From positions 826,707-890,706 of the forward strand of contig NZ_NGUP01000003.1 in the NCBI RefSeq assembly GCF_002206625.1: 64,000 nt of DNA, in the 5' to 3' direction. Shown here in pieces: positions 1-12,560 of this stretch. Under the pieces are notes generated by a model. The model was not told the origin of the DNA, made no database searches, and saw nothing but the letters and a program-made list of their open reading frames with translations. The DNA comes from Polynucleobacter campilacus. GTDB taxonomy: Bacteria; Pseudomonadota; Gammaproteobacteria; Burkholderiales; Burkholderiaceae. The translations under genes were made by a program, and so were the position numbers. How positions within the stretch are numbered: position 1 is the stretch's first letter; each line of letters starts with the position of its first letter.

Positions 1-1476
1 AATAAGTTGATTGCACTTTGGGATGACAATGGAATTTCGATTGACGGTAAAGTAGTTTCTTGGTTTAACGAAGATACGCCAAAGCGCTTTGAGGCATACC
101 ACTGGAATGTGATTCGCAATGTTGATGGTCATGATGCTGAAGCTGTATCGGCTGAGATTGCTAAAGCTAAAAAGAGCGATAAGCCCACCCTGATTTGCTG
201 CAAGACCTCTATTGGCAAGGGTTCGCCCAATATGGCTGGCAGCGATAAAGTCCACGGTTCACCACTAGGTGCTGCTGAGATTGCAGAAACCCGAGTTGCT
301 TTGAACTGGCCTTATGCACCGTTCGAAGTTCCAAAAGATATTTATGATGCTTGGGATTTTAAAAAGCGTGGTCAAGCGGCTGAGCATGAATGGAATAAAG
401 AATTTCAGAAATATAAAACCAAATTTCCAGAACTCGCTTCTGAATTACAGCGTCGTATGCTAGGCGATTTATCAAAAGACTTTTCAAGCACACTGAATGC
501 TTACTTAAAAACTTGCCAATCGAAAGCAGAAACAATCGCTACTCGTAAAGCTAGCCAAAATGCGATTGAAGCTTTAGCGCCTGCTTTGCCAGAATTTATT
601 GGCGGCTCTGCTGATTTGACTGGTTCAAACTTAACTAATTGGTCTTCATGCAAACCAGTACGTGGTGATCAATGGGGAAATCATATTAATTATGGTGTGC
701 GCGAATTTGGTATGAGCGCCATCATGAATGGTATCGCCTTACATGGCGGCTACATTCCCTTTGGCGGCACCTTCTTAACTTTCTCAGACTACAGTCGTAA
801 TGCAATTCGCATGGCTGCTTTGATGAAGTTGCGCAGTATTTTTGTTTTTACGCATGATTCTATTGGCCTTGGTGAAGATGGCCCAACCCACCAATCTGTA
901 GAGCACGTTGCTAGCTTGCGATTAATCCCCAACCTGATGGTTTGGCGTCCCTGTGACACTACTGAGAGCGCTGTGGCTTGGGGTTCTGCCATTGAGCGTA
1001 AGAATGGCCCTAGTGCCTTAATCTTTAGTCGCCAGAACTGCCCATTTGTTTCTCGCAATGCTCAGCAAATTAAAGACATTGCACGCGGTGGCTATGTATT
1101 GCGTGACCCGCAATCTGGAAAGATCAATGCAGCCATCATCGCTACTGGCTCTGAAATAGCCCTCGCTTTACAAACGGCAGAACGTTTAGAAAAAGAGAGC
1201 GCAGGAAAAATTGGTATTCGAGTAGTTTCAATGCCATCGACTACGGTATTTGATCAGCAAGATGCTGCCTATAAAGCGAAGGTATTACCAGCCAAGATTC
1301 CACGCATTGCGATTGAAGCGGGCGTGAGTGATTTTTGGTGGAAGTATGATTGTGCAGCGGTACACGGTGTAGACACCTTTGGTGAGTCTGCACCTGCAGG
1401 TCAGTTGTATGAATATTTTGGTTTAACAGCAGATCAAATCGCAAAGACTGTAAAAAAATGTATCGCACAAAAATAA
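1..1476 (+). CDS. tkt: Transketolase, 5'-truncated by window edge
   Basis: Thiamine-diphosphate enzyme of the pentose phosphate pathway, moving two-carbon ketol units between sugar phosphates in the cytoplasm. The reading frame is open from the first base, so the true start lies upstream. The 491 visible residues lack roughly the first 170 of a usual protein of about 660, which hold much of the ThDP-binding domain. Visible family motifs include HGSPLG near the beginning, the central pyrimidine-domain motif GEDGPTHQ and the C-terminal FGESAPAGQLYEYFG. gap follows 34 bases downstream on the same strand, so the two may be co-transcribed as a sugar-phosphate unit. Identity is secure; only completeness is unknown. 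Confidence 0.97.
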   Translation, partial: NKLIALWDDNGISIDGKVVSWFNEDTPKRFEAYHWNVIRNVDGHDAEAVSAEIAKAKKSDKPTLICCKTSIGKGSPNMAGSDKVHGSPLGAAEIAETRVALNWPYAPFEVPKDIYDAWDFKKRGQAAEHEWNKEFQKYKTKFPELASELQRRMLGDLSKDFSSTLNAYLKTCQSKAETIATRKASQNAIEALAPALPEFIGGSADLTGSNLTNWSSCKPVRGDQWGNHINYGVREFGMSAIMNGIALHGGYIPFGGTFLTFSDYSRNAIRMAALMKLRSIFVFTHDSIGLGEDGPTHQSVEHVASLRLIPNLMVWRPCDTTESAVAWGSAIERKNGPSALIFSRQNCPFVSRNAQQIKDIARGGYVLRDPQSGKINAAIIATGSEIALALQTAERLEKESAGKIGIRVVSMPSTTVFDQQDAAYKAKVLPAKIPRIAIEAGVSDFWWKYDCAAVHGVDTFGESAPAGQLYEYFGLTADQIAKTVKKCIAQK

Positions 1477-1510
1477 TCATTCAGAATTTAAAATGAGTAA
1501 GGGGTAATAA

Positions 1511-2539
1511 ATGACAATTCGTGTCGCAATTAATGGTTATGGACGTATCGGGCGTATGGTGTTGCGAGCCCTGTATGAAGATCAGGTCAATGGTAAGCCA
1601 CGGCGTGATATCAAGATTGTCGCGATCAATGCGATGGGCGATATTGCTATCAATGCCCATCTTACCCAGTATGACTCAGCGCATGGCCGCTTTCCTGCAG
1701 AAGTATCGGTCGACGGTGATTGCATGGTTGTAAATGGCGATCGCATCAAAATGTTTTGTACTCGTAATCCTGCAGAAACCCCATGGGGTGAATTGGGCGT
1801 TGATTTGGTTTTAGAGTGCACTGGCAAATTCACCTCCAAAGAAAAAGCCATGATTCATATAGAGCAGGGTGCAAAGAAAGTATTGATCTCTGCTCCTGGT
1901 GAAAAAGATGTAGATGCAACCATTGTTTATGGCGTCAACCAAAATGTATTGAAGCCAACAGATGTGGTGGTATCCAATGCAAGCTGTACAACTAACTGTT
2001 TAGCTCCATTGGTAAAACCATTGCTCGAAAAAATTGGTATTGAGTCTGGTTTGATGACAACTATTCATGCATTTACGAATGATCAAGTATTAACTGATGT
2101 GTATCACAAGGATATGCGTCGTGCACGTTCTGCTGTGACCAGCATGATTCCAACCAAGACTGGCGCAGCAAAAGCAGTTGGTTTGGTATTGCCAGCATTA
2201 GCGGGCCGCTTTGATGGTTTTGCGATGCGGGTACCAGTGATTAATGTTTCTGTAGTTGACTTAACGTTTTCGGCAAGTCGTGCTACTAGTTTGGATGAGG
2301 TGAATTCCATTCTTAAGGCCGCTAGTGAGGGTGAGCTTAAGGGAATTTTGGGCTTCAATACCTTGCCTTTGGTTTCGATCGACTTTAACCATGATCCACG
2401 CCCAAGTATTTATGACGCATCCCAGACGCGCGTCTCTGCCGATGGGAAGCTGGTCAAAGTATTGGCTTGGTATGACAACGAGTGGGGTTATTCGGTACAA
2501 ATGCTCAATGCAGCTGAGGCATTAATGGCTGTAAAGTAA
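1511..2539 (+). CDS. gap: Type I glyceraldehyde-3-phosphate dehydrogenase
   Basis: Oxidises glyceraldehyde-3-phosphate to 1,3-bisphosphoglycerate with NAD(P), or runs in reverse in gluconeogenesis. The 342-residue protein has the N-terminal Rossmann motif INGYGRIGR and the catalytic signature [12 protein letters not shown] with the nucleophilic cysteine at about residue 159. The C-terminal WYDNEWGYS is also typical. The ATG is preceded by AAGGGGTAA, a plausible ribosome site. It follows tkt closely and is followed by a strong hairpin terminator, suggesting that tkt-gap ends as one transcript here. The length matches the family. Confidence 0.98.
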   Translation: MTIRVAINGYGRIGRMVLRALYEDQVNGKPRRDIKIVAINAMGDIAINAHLTQYDSAHGRFPAEVSVDGDCMVVNGDRIKMFCTRNPAETPWGELGVDLVLECTGKFTSKEKAMIHIEQGAKKVLISAPGEKDVDATIVYGVNQNVLKPTDVVVSNASCTTNCLAPLVKPLLEKIGIESGLMTTIHAFTNDQVLTDVYHKDMRRARSAVTSMIPTKTGAAKAVGLVLPALAGRFDGFAMRVPVINVSVVDLTFSASRATSLDEVNSILKAASEGELKGILGFNTLPLVSIDFNHDPRPSIYDASQTRVSADGKLVKVLAWYDNEWGYSVQMLNAAEALMAVK

Positions 2540-2580
2540 GTAAAAGTACTTAAAAGTTGCTAACAGTAGCTAAAAAGTAG

Positions 2581-2607
2581 AAAAGACCTCAACATGAGGT
2601 CTTTTTT
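2581..2607. terminator. Rho-independent terminator after gap, probably bidirectional
   Basis: An 11-bp perfect stem (AAAAGACCTCA pairing with TGAGGTCTTTT), a three-base loop and a T run follow gap. The A run on the other side gives a T run on the minus strand, so the same hairpin can end the oppositely oriented fur transcript whose stop lies 25 bases away. Confidence 0.9.
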
Positions 2608-2631
2608 GATTGCCAAGTTGCTGAAAAGTGC

Positions 2632-3087
2632 TTATTTTTGCTTATTTCGACAGTTTTTCTTCTGACAATGACCATACATTGCTAAGGAATGTTCTTGGAG
2701 CTTAAATCCGAGATTTTTGGCGATATCTCGCTGCCTTTTCTCGATTGCTTCATCTACAAACTCTTCCACATGGCCGCAATCAAGACATACCAGGTGGTCG
2801 TGATGTTGACCCTCATTCAGCTCATAGATTGCTCTGCCATCACCCTTACTAGACTCAAAATGGCTGCGAAGTAGCAAGCCTGCCTGCTCAAATTGGGTAA
2901 GAACGCGATAGACCGTAGCTAGACCGATTTCTTGATCCTCTTTTGCCAGGGCCATAAAGACGTCCTCAGCGCTAAAGTGGGTGCCACCATTTTGATGAAA
3001 AAAATCCAGAATTTTCATGCGTGGACCGGTCGCCTTTAGGCCAATATTGCGCAAATCTGAAGGAGTAGGGTTTTGGTTCGTATTCAT
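2632..3087 (-). CDS. fur: Ferric uptake regulator Fur
   Basis: Iron-responsive transcriptional repressor that binds Fur boxes when loaded with Fe(II). The 151-residue product starts [23 protein letters not shown] and shows the winged-helix segment with [16 protein letters not shown], followed by the metal-binding and dimerisation part with [16 protein letters not shown]. The frame stays open 61 codons further upstream, but that extension has no Fur similarity, would run through the divergent bamE start and would exceed the family length, so the ATG at 3087 was chosen. Only 43 bases separate this start from bamE, so the promoters overlap. Convergent with gap and sharing its terminator. Confidence 0.95.
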   Translation of the reverse strand: MNTNQNPTPSDLRNIGLKATGPRMKILDFFHQNGGTHFSAEDVFMALAKEDQEIGLATVYRVLTQFEQAGLLLRSHFESSKGDGRAIYELNEGQHHDHLVCLDCGHVEEFVDEAIEKRQRDIAKNLGFKLQEHSLAMYGHCQKKNCRNKQK

Positions 3088-3130
3088 GGCTTTGGGAGCT
3101 AAAATCAATGTCTTAATGATACGGCCAGCC

Positions 3131-3865
3131 ATGCAAAATTGCCTTGAACTTTTTAATCGTTTTTTGAACCCTCTTTTTGGGGGGATTTTCAGCCTTGCCC
3201 GACTGGGGCTCGCCGTTTTTACCATGACTGCTCTTTTGGGCCTTGCCGCTTGCACTTCAGCTGTTGACAATACTCAGCGGGCCTGGATGAATACAGTATT
3301 TAGGCCTTATGTTCCAGACGTTGTTCAGGGCAATTTCATTTCCAGCGAGCAGTACGCAAAGTTGCAATTAGGGATGAGTCGTGAGCAGGTACGTCAGATC
3401 TTAGGCACGCCTTTATTAGCCAGCTACTTTCATGCAAATCGTTGGGATTATGTTTTCGAATTTAAACGTTCTGGGCAGCGTATTGCTAAGGAACGTCATA
3501 TCTCTGTATTTTTTGATGGCGATAAATTAGTCAGGTTTGAAGGTGATGCGCTGCCAACCGAAATTGAGTTGGTTGCTGAGATTGATAACTATGCCAAAAC
3601 AAAGCGTTCCTTCTGGGATGTTATGACAGGGTCAAATAAGCCGCCAGTGACACCTCCGCTGCAGAAGCCGGAGCTATTGGTCGCAAGCCCAACAGACAAC
3701 CTGCCTAAAGGCGCTGTTGTGCCGGCAGTACCTGCTAAAAGCAAGAGCTCATTTTGGGATTTATTTGGTTCCTCGAAGTCATCAGATGGTCAAGCTGTAT
3801 CGCAACCTGAAACTTTAGGTCCTGGTGCACTGAATGTTCCGCCAGCCCCTGAGGCGAAGAAGTGA
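3131..3865 (+). CDS. bamE: Outer-membrane assembly lipoprotein BamE (SmpA/OmlA), long form
   Basis: Lipoprotein subunit of the BAM complex that folds beta-barrel proteins into the outer membrane. The N-terminal hydrophobic stretch ends in lipobox LGLAAC (Cys41 with this start). The SmpA/OmlA core follows, with [20 protein letters not shown] and the paired WDYVF strand. At 244 residues it is about twice the size of the E. coli protein. The excess is a Pro/Ala-rich C-terminal tail carrying two copies of a SFWD..GS.K motif at residues 160 and 207. An ATG at 3224 would give a very short signal sequence and is less likely; the frame is also open upstream to 3017 but that would cross fur. dapB follows on the same strand. 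Confidence 0.88.
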   Translation: MQNCLELFNRFLNPLFGGIFSLARLGLAVFTMTALLGLAACTSAVDNTQRAWMNTVFRPYVPDVVQGNFISSEQYAKLQLGMSREQVRQILGTPLLASYFHANRWDYVFEFKRSGQRIAKERHISVFFDGDKLVRFEGDALPTEIELVAEIDNYAKTKRSFWDVMTGSNKPPVTPPLQKPELLVASPTDNLPKGAVVPAVPAKSKSSFWDLFGSSKSSDGQAVSQPETLGPGALNVPPAPEAKK

Positions 3866-3930
3866 GAATTATTGTTGCATTGGTAGCCAAGTCAAACTGT
3901 ACTTACCTTTAATTTGAAGTGATGAAATAA

Positions 3931-4734
3931 ATGATGAAGATCGCAATTGCTGGAGCAAATGGCCGCATGGGAAAGATGTTGATTGAGGCCGTGCTAAATA
4001 TCCCTGATGCCCAATTAGTTGGGGCGCTTGAGCACATATCATGTCCTCAGTTAGGTGAGGATGCTGGCGCATTCTTGGGTAAAAAAACAGGCGTGATGAT
4101 TTCGGCTGACGTTGGCCAGGTTTTAGCAAACGCTCAATTTTTAATTGATTTCACTAGGCCCGAAGGTACGATGGTCCATTTAGCAGTTGCAGAGAAAACC
4201 GGTACCAAAATGATTATTGGTACAACGGGTTTGAATATTGAGCAAATTGCTAGCCTCAAAAAAGCATCTAATCAGTTGGCGATTGTGTTTGCTCCAAATA
4301 TGAGTGTTGGAGTTAATGCCACATTCAAATTGCTTGAGATTGCAGCGAAGATGCTCAATCAAGGCTATGACATTGAAATTGTTGAAGCCCACCATCGCCA
4401 TAAAGTGGACGCACCTTCAGGGACTGCGCTGAAGATGGGTGAGGTGATTGCTGAAGCTTTGGGTGAAAAGCTGGACGACGTCGCTGTATATGCTCGTGAA
4501 GGCCATACTGGTGAGCGTAAGGAAGGTTCAATTGGATTTGCAACGATACGTGGTGGCGATATTGTTGGTGATCATACGGTTCTGTTCGCTGGTGATGGCG
4601 AGCGTATTGAAATTAGCCACAAGTCTTCTAGCCGCCAATCCTATGCACAAGGTTCATTGCGCGCCGCACGTTTCTTGCAAACCCAAAATTCTGGCTTGTA
4701 TGACATGCAAGATGTTCTGGGTTTGCGTAAATAG
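3931..4734 (+). CDS. dapB: 4-hydroxy-tetrahydrodipicolinate reductase
   Basis: NAD(P)H-dependent reductase of the diaminopimelate/lysine pathway, supplying meso-DAP for peptidoglycan. The 267 residues are normal for the family. The nucleotide-binding loop GANGRMG is at residues 8-14 and the active-site motif [15 protein letters not shown] is near residues 152-166. Two consecutive ATG codons start the gene; either is possible. It lies between bamE and leuS on the same strand with modest spacers. Confidence 0.98.
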   Translation: MMKIAIAGANGRMGKMLIEAVLNIPDAQLVGALEHISCPQLGEDAGAFLGKKTGVMISADVGQVLANAQFLIDFTRPEGTMVHLAVAEKTGTKMIIGTTGLNIEQIASLKKASNQLAIVFAPNMSVGVNATFKLLEIAAKMLNQGYDIEIVEAHHRHKVDAPSGTALKMGEVIAEALGEKLDDVAVYAREGHTGERKEGSIGFATIRGGDIVGDHTVLFAGDGERIEISHKSSSRQSYAQGSLRAARFLQTQNSGLYDMQDVLGLRK

Positions 4735-4783
4735 CATCTAGCATTCACCAATGACTAAAATTAGAAGAAAAGAGTTGTCTTGA

Positions 4784-7456
<2,673 letters not shown>

Positions 7457-7471
7457 CTAGAAAATAAATAC

Positions 7472-7999
7472 ATGAGCGCAAATCACATTCGACGTACATT
7501 AATTGGTTTAATAGTTACAGCACCCCTGAGTGGGCTGATTGCTTGTGGTTATCGCCTGCGTGGAATGGTTGATTTGCCCTTTAAAGCAATTGCGATTACA
7601 GGCAATCTCTCACCTCCATTGCGTGGCGATTTACAAACTGCCATTTTGACGGGTACGGATGTAAAAGTTGCAATTAATCCTAAAGACGCTGATTTAATTT
7701 TAGATGTAAGTAATGAAATTAATGGCCGAGAAATTTTGGCTTACAACTCTAACGGTCAGATTTCTGCATATCGCTTGACTATTCGCATTACCTTTAGAGT
7801 CTTCGATAATACTGGTGGAGAGATTGTTCCTGAAAGTGAGCTTTATATGACTAGGGATATGGACTTCTCGAATACTACCGTGTTGGCAACTGATGTTCAG
7901 CAGCAGCAGTTCTTTACATTAATGCGCAAGGATTTAGCGGTGCAGATTTTGCGTCGTATCTCTGCTGCGGCAAAAAACCCACAAGCAAGATCTTTCTAA
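7472..7999 (+). CDS. lptE: LPS-assembly lipoprotein LptE
   Basis: Outer-membrane lipoprotein that plugs LptD and helps insert lipopolysaccharide in the outer leaflet. The 175-residue product has a positively charged N-terminus, a hydrophobic segment and lipobox GLIAC with Cys25, then CGYRLRG, the typical LptE beginning after lipidation. The remainder is a small mixed alpha/beta domain without further recognisable motifs, and assignment leans on the leuS-lptE-holA order, which is strongly conserved. Confidence 0.92.
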   Translation: MSANHIRRTLIGLIVTAPLSGLIACGYRLRGMVDLPFKAIAITGNLSPPLRGDLQTAILTGTDVKVAINPKDADLILDVSNEINGREILAYNSNGQISAYRLTIRITFRVFDNTGGEIVPESELYMTRDMDFSNTTVLATDVQQQQFFTLMRKDLAVQILRRISAAAKNPQARSF

Positions 8000-8018
8000 A
8001 GATAGATAGAGAACTCGT

Positions 8019-9080
8019 ATGGTCAAAGTTGATGCATTGCAAGCGCATCTCAAATCATTTAGTTCTGGCGCTGCTATGTTGCCACTCTATGTTTTTAGTG
8101 GTGATGAGCCTCTTTTGATGATGGAGGCAATGGATCAGCTCCGTTCAGCCGCCAAGAAAATGGGCTTTACTGATCGTGAGGTCATGGTGCAAGAGCGGGG
8201 ATTTGATTGGAGCACTCTCATGAATGCGGGCCAAACGATGTCTTTGTTTGGCGACAAGCGCTGGGTAGAGCTCCGCATTCCAACTGGGAAGCCAGGCCGT
8301 GACGGAGCAGACGCTTTAAAACAATTTTCTGCACAAATCGCTTCTCAGCAAGATGGCGCAAATGGTCCTGATACGGTGGTTTGCATTGTGCTGCCAAGAT
8401 TAGATGGAAAAACCAAAACCTCTGCTTGGTTTACTGCTTTAGATGATTCTGGGATGGCTATTCAGGTTGATACCTTAGATCGTAGCCATTTACCGCAATG
8501 GATTTCCGGCCGACTCAAGAAGCAAAGTCAAGAAGTCGAGGCTGGCCCTGAGGGTCAGCGAGCTCTGGAGTTTATTGCCGACCAGGTTGAAGGCAATTTA
8601 ATCGCTGCACATCAAGAAATTTTGAAATTGGGTTTGTTATACCCTGTAGGTAAGCTAACTGAAGAGCAGATTCGCTCATCTATTTTGAAGGTGGCGCGCT
8701 ATAACGTTTTTGAATTAACCGAAGCCATGCTAGCTGGCGATTTACCAAGGTTAAATCGTATGTTAGACGGCTTAAAAGGTGAGGGCGAGCCTTTGGTATT
8801 GATTTTGTGGAGCGTAACTGAAGAGCTTAGGCTACTATCTAAATTAAAGGCTGCGAGCGATGCTGGGGAGTCTGTTCAGCAGCTCATGCGAGCCAATCGG
8901 ATTTGGGGCAATAAAGAGCGTTTATATCCGGCTGCTATTAGAAGAGTGCAACCCCTCAAGCTGCGCAGAGCAATGCAAGTTGCGGCAGGCTTGGACCGGC
9001 AGTCAAAAGGTCTGCATGCTGCGGAATTGCCGGCAGACCCATGGGATGGCTTACGTTTGCTTGGTAATTTATTGCGGTAA
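8019..9080 (+). CDS. holA: DNA polymerase III delta subunit
   Basis: Subunit of the clamp-loader complex that opens the beta clamp during replication. The 353 residues are the expected length. The N-terminal YVFSGDEPLLMMEAMDQLR and the internal GNLIAAHQEILKLGLLYP match the HolA pattern, and the C-terminal collar domain carries the helical ALRRAMQVAAGLDRQSKG-like region. It follows lptE by 19 bases. proA follows after a 32-base spacer. Confidence 0.95.
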   Translation: MVKVDALQAHLKSFSSGAAMLPLYVFSGDEPLLMMEAMDQLRSAAKKMGFTDREVMVQERGFDWSTLMNAGQTMSLFGDKRWVELRIPTGKPGRDGADALKQFSAQIASQQDGANGPDTVVCIVLPRLDGKTKTSAWFTALDDSGMAIQVDTLDRSHLPQWISGRLKKQSQEVEAGPEGQRALEFIADQVEGNLIAAHQEILKLGLLYPVGKLTEEQIRSSILKVARYNVFELTEAMLAGDLPRLNRMLDGLKGEGEPLVLILWSVTEELRLLSKLKAASDAGESVQQLMRANRIWGNKERLYPAAIRRVQPLKLRRAMQVAAGLDRQSKGLHAAELPADPWDGLRLLGNLLR

Positions 9081-9112
9081 TGGTTTAGAAAATTAGGAAT
9101 ATAGGTGTAGCG

Positions 9113-10390
9113 ATGAGTTTGAATATTAAAGAGATGATGCAAGATATTGGCAAGCGGGCGCGTAGCGCATCGCAGGCGATGGCACGTGCTTCTGCTGAGC
9201 AAAAAAATCAAGCCCTCTTACATATTACTAAGCTTGTGCGTCAAAAAGCAGCCGAGATTCAGAAAGTGAATTTACAAGATGTAGAGCGCGCAAAAGCAAA
9301 CGGACAAGATGCTGCATTTGTGGATCGCCTAACGATGACCCCAAAGACAATTGAAACCATGGCTTTAGGTCTTGAGCAAATTGTTTCGCTGGATGACCCG
9401 ATTGGGAAAATTTCTGCTTTTCAAAAGCAAGCCTCTGGAATTGAGATTGGCCAAATGCGTGTTCCACTTGGTGTGATTGGCATCATCTACGAGTCACGCC
9501 CTAATGTCACGATTGATGCAGCAGCGCTTTGTCTGAAATCAGGTAATGCCGTGATCTTGCGTGGTGGTTCCGAGGCGATTGATTCCAATACTTTGTTAGC
9601 TCAAATTATTCAAGAGGGCTTGGCAGCAGCGAATCTGCCTAAAGATGCCGTTCAGGTTGTTACCACGATAGACAGGAGTGCTGTTGGTGAGATGATCACG
9701 ATGACTCAATATATTGATGTGATCGTGCCACGGGGCGGCAAGAGTTTGATTGCGCGACTCATGGCTGAGGCACGTGTGCCAATGATTAAGCATTTAGATG
9801 GCATCTGCCATACCTATATTGATGCAGATGCAGACATTGCGATGGCAGTGAAGGTCTGCGATAACGCTAAGACGCAGCGCTATTCACCATGCAATGCGAT
9901 GGAAACCCTTTTGGTTAACAAAGAGGTTGCACAAAAAGTGTTACCAACACTTTGCAAAATCTATCAAGACAAAGGCGTGGAATTAAGAGTGGATGGTTTG
10001 ACTCGTAAAACGCTGGAGTCGAATGGTTTTCAGAATCTGGTAGATGCTACAGAAGAAGATTGGCACACAGAATACTTGGCTCCAATTCTATCTATTAAGA
10101 CAGTCGCTAATATTGATGAGGCTATGAGTCATATCGAGCGCTATGGCAGCAAGCACACTGATGCAATTATTACTAACAACAAAGCTCAATCAGATCGTTT
10201 CTTGCGCGAAGTGGATAGTGCTAGCGTGATGGTGAATGCCAGCACTCGTTTTGCAGATGGCTTTGAGTATGGCCTGGGTGCAGAGATTGGTATTTCTAAT
10301 GACAAGCTACATGCCCGCGGACCTGTTGGCTTAGAGGGTTTAACTTCCCTGAAATACATCGTCATGGGCCATGGCGAGATTCGTAGTTAA
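9113..10390 (+). CDS. proA: Gamma-glutamyl phosphate reductase
   Basis: NADPH-dependent second step of proline synthesis, reducing gamma-glutamyl phosphate to glutamate semialdehyde. The 425-residue protein belongs to the aldehyde dehydrogenase superfamily. It shows [16 protein letters not shown] near residue 115, the catalytic cysteine in [10 protein letters not shown] at about residue 260, and the C-terminal [25 protein letters not shown] signature. proB is not in the window. hemJ begins six bases after the stop. Confidence 0.98.
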   Translation: MSLNIKEMMQDIGKRARSASQAMARASAEQKNQALLHITKLVRQKAAEIQKVNLQDVERAKANGQDAAFVDRLTMTPKTIETMALGLEQIVSLDDPIGKISAFQKQASGIEIGQMRVPLGVIGIIYESRPNVTIDAAALCLKSGNAVILRGGSEAIDSNTLLAQIIQEGLAAANLPKDAVQVVTTIDRSAVGEMITMTQYIDVIVPRGGKSLIARLMAEARVPMIKHLDGICHTYIDADADIAMAVKVCDNAKTQRYSPCNAMETLLVNKEVAQKVLPTLCKIYQDKGVELRVDGLTRKTLESNGFQNLVDATEEDWHTEYLAPILSIKTVANIDEAMSHIERYGSKHTDAIITNNKAQSDRFLREVDSASVMVNASTRFADGFEYGLGAEIGISNDKLHARGPVGLEGLTSLKYIVMGHGEIRS

Positions 10391-10395
10391 AAAAT

Positions 10396-10821
10396 ATGAC
10401 AAACTCTTATCTCTGGATTAAAACTTTCCATATCGTCTTGATTACTTCATGGTTTGCAGGTCTATTTTATCTGCCACGTATCTTTGTAAATCTGGCTGAT
10501 GAGAAAAACCCCGATACTTATGCCCGTCTCCTGGGAATGTCTGACCGCCTCTTTCGCTTTATGACTATCTTGGCTGTACCGGCCGTATTGCTTGGGGTAA
10601 CGCTCTGGCTTTACTTTGGTGTTGGCGCGGGCGATGTTTGGATGCATGCCAAGTTATTTTTTGTTCTTTTAGTCATTGGCTATCACCACGCCTGTTATGG
10701 CATCCTCAAGAAGTTTCGCGCTGGTGTGAATACAAAGTCTGGCGTTTGGTATCGCTGGTTTAATGAAGTGCCTGTCATTCTGCTGGTGGTCATTGTTGCT
10801 TTAGTTCTTTTTAAACCCTAG
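10396..10821 (+). CDS. hemJ: Protoporphyrinogen IX oxidase HemJ
   Basis: Integral membrane enzyme oxidising protoporphyrinogen IX to protoporphyrin IX, the HemG/HemY alternative. The 141 residues contain four hydrophobic segments and the UPF0093/HemJ signatures WIKTFHIVLITSWFAGLFYLPR near the N-terminus and WFNEVPVILLVVIVALVLFKP at the end. Conserved histidines (His12 and those in YHHACYG) are proposed haem ligands in the family. hemL lies about 1.8 kb downstream, which supports a tetrapyrrole role. Confidence 0.92.
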   Translation: MTNSYLWIKTFHIVLITSWFAGLFYLPRIFVNLADEKNPDTYARLLGMSDRLFRFMTILAVPAVLLGVTLWLYFGVGAGDVWMHAKLFFVLLVIGYHHACYGILKKFRAGVNTKSGVWYRWFNEVPVILLVVIVALVLFKP

Positions 10822-10863
10822 GCATCCTCTTATTTTTTATTATCTTTTTAGACTGTTAGCCCC

Positions 10864-12327
10864 ATGAGATTTTTTGTTGTTTGTCCAGGCGGTTTAGAAG
10901 TACCGCTTGCTCAGGAGCTCGCAGAGATTGCTCAGCGCCCCGAGTCCAAAGCGTTAGGGGTTTGGGTGATTGATCCAACCCCAACTAGTCCAACTGGTGG
11001 AATTGGGCTTGCCGCGCCGATTTCTGCGGCGATGGCTCTCAATTTACATTCCAGAATTGCTAGTCGTGTTTTGTTGCAGATGGCACAAGCGCCCTATAGG
11101 CAAGAAGAAGATCTTTACAAATTAGCTAGTGGCTTAGCTTGGGAAGATTGGTTTACTTCGCAGCAAACATTGCGCGTGGATGTGACCGCCCATCGATCCC
11201 CACTCAAGAGCTTAAACTTCGCCACTTTGAAGATTAAAGATGCCATCGTGGATCGTTTGCGAGATGTTACTGGTGATCGTCCTAGTATTGATACTGCCTT
11301 TCCGGATGTGCGAGTTCAGGCGCACTTAACTGCGACCCAAATAACGATTTACTTAGATACTTCTGGTGAGGCCCTTTTTAAGCGTGGTTGGCGCGATGAA
11401 AAAGGTGATGCTCCCCTGAAGGAAAATTTAGCTGCAGGTATTTTGTCGATCACTGGCTGGAAGCCAGGGCAGTCATTATTTGATCCGATGTGCGGTAGCG
11501 GTACTTTTTTGATCGAGGCTGCTCAGATGGCTCTATCTATCCCTCCTGGAGCGATTCGGGCAGGGATATATGGCGATGATGCTAAGCCCAGCAGACTAGC
11601 TTATCGCCCATTGATTACTTCTGCAAACGGCTTTGGCTTTCAGAGGCTTAAGCCCTTTAATGAAGCTGCTGAGCAAAAGCGTTGGGGTAATTTAAAAGAA
11701 GCTGCGCTGGCGCAAATGTTAGAAAAGCGTAAGCAATATCCAGACGTAGATTCCTTAAGAATCAGCGGTGGCGATATTAATGAAAAATTAGTCTCTATGT
11801 TCAAGGGTAATTGGCAGAGAGCACAGCTGCCAGAGCAACCGCTTGTCCGTCAGGTTGATGCTCTAGCAAGTAAGCCTCCAACAAATGCTCAAGAAGGTGT
11901 GATGTTGTTAAACCCACCTTATGGTGAGCGCCTTGTCATTAAAGGCGGCAGAGGGGGAGGTGGCCAGGATCATGATTCTCGTGATGTACGTGATGCTGAA
12001 TATGGGGTTGAGCCAGAAAATCGCTTTGAGATGAATTTAGAGACAGGTCGTCAGAGTGCCAAGCGCTCTAGTCGTGAGTCTTTGAAGAAGCTTCAGGCAG
12101 AAGAAGAGCAGGATCCCAAGTTTGTCGAGTTCTTGCGCCAATTTGGCCAACACCTGAAAGATACTTTTGGTGGATGGAATGTTTTTGTATTGACTGCCGA
12201 TATGGCCTTGCCTGGGCAGTTGCGTATTAAGGAGTCAAAGCGCACCCCATTATTTAATGGTCCTCTAGAGTGTCGTTTATTTAAGTTTGAGATGCATGCT
12301 AAGCGCCCTTCCTCCAGCGAAGGCTAA
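10864..12327 (+). CDS. rlmL: THUMP-domain 23S rRNA guanine-N2 methyltransferase, RlmL-like
   Basis: SAM-dependent methyltransferase of the RlmL family (m2G2445 of 23S rRNA in E. coli). The N-terminal THUMP region spans roughly residues 50-160. The Rossmann SAM motif DPMCGSGTFLIEAA is near residue 206 and the base-flipping NPPYGER motif near residue 349. At 487 residues it corresponds to the RlmL half only, without the RlmK half fused in enterics. A hydrophilic insert rich in Gly, Arg, Asp and Glu (KGGRGGGGQDHDSRD and following, about residues 360-410) directly follows the NPPY motif and looks disordered. The substrate base is inferred from homology. Confidence 0.88.
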   Translation: MRFFVVCPGGLEVPLAQELAEIAQRPESKALGVWVIDPTPTSPTGGIGLAAPISAAMALNLHSRIASRVLLQMAQAPYRQEEDLYKLASGLAWEDWFTSQQTLRVDVTAHRSPLKSLNFATLKIKDAIVDRLRDVTGDRPSIDTAFPDVRVQAHLTATQITIYLDTSGEALFKRGWRDEKGDAPLKENLAAGILSITGWKPGQSLFDPMCGSGTFLIEAAQMALSIPPGAIRAGIYGDDAKPSRLAYRPLITSANGFGFQRLKPFNEAAEQKRWGNLKEAALAQMLEKRKQYPDVDSLRISGGDINEKLVSMFKGNWQRAQLPEQPLVRQVDALASKPPTNAQEGVMLLNPPYGERLVIKGGRGGGGQDHDSRDVRDAEYGVEPENRFEMNLETGRQSAKRSSRESLKKLQAEEEQDPKFVEFLRQFGQHLKDTFGGWNVFVLTADMALPGQLRIKESKRTPLFNGPLECRLFKFEMHAKRPSSSEG

Positions 12328-12389
12328 GCCCTTTAAAATAAAGCTACTATTAAAGAAATACATTAAGAAATAAAGCGGAGAGTAAGTAA

Positions 12390-12560
12390 ATGGAATTTAA
12401 AACCTATATGTGTCTGATTTGTGGCTGGGTCTATGATGAAGCAGCTGGTCTACCTGACGAGGGTATTGCTCCAGGCACTCTCTGGAAAGATGTACCCTTG
12501 AACTGGGCTTGTCCAGAATGCGGTGCTCGTAAAGATGATTTTGAAATGATGGCGATTTAA
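12390..12560 (+). CDS. Rubredoxin
   Basis: Small soluble iron protein carrying one electron on a Fe(Cys)4 site. The 56-residue product has both CxxCG knuckles: Cys8/Cys11 (CLICGW) and Cys41/Cys44 (CPECGARKDDFE). The conserved aromatic core residues (Tyr6, Tyr15, Trp32) are present. It starts with ATG after a GGAGAG-like ribosome site and ends 13 bases before the hemL start, so the two are probably co-transcribed. Its redox partner is not evident here. Confidence 0.95.
   Translation: MEFKTYMCLICGWVYDEAAGLPDEGIAPGTLWKDVPLNWACPECGARKDDFEMMAI

Noticed and set aside
3088..3130. Fur box for autoregulation between fur and bamE
   Set aside because: The AT-rich sequence has an imperfect match only and no clear palindrome.
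3088..3270. 61-codon in-frame extension of fur upstream
   Set aside because: It would run through the divergent bamE start, adds no Fur similarity and exceeds normal Fur length.
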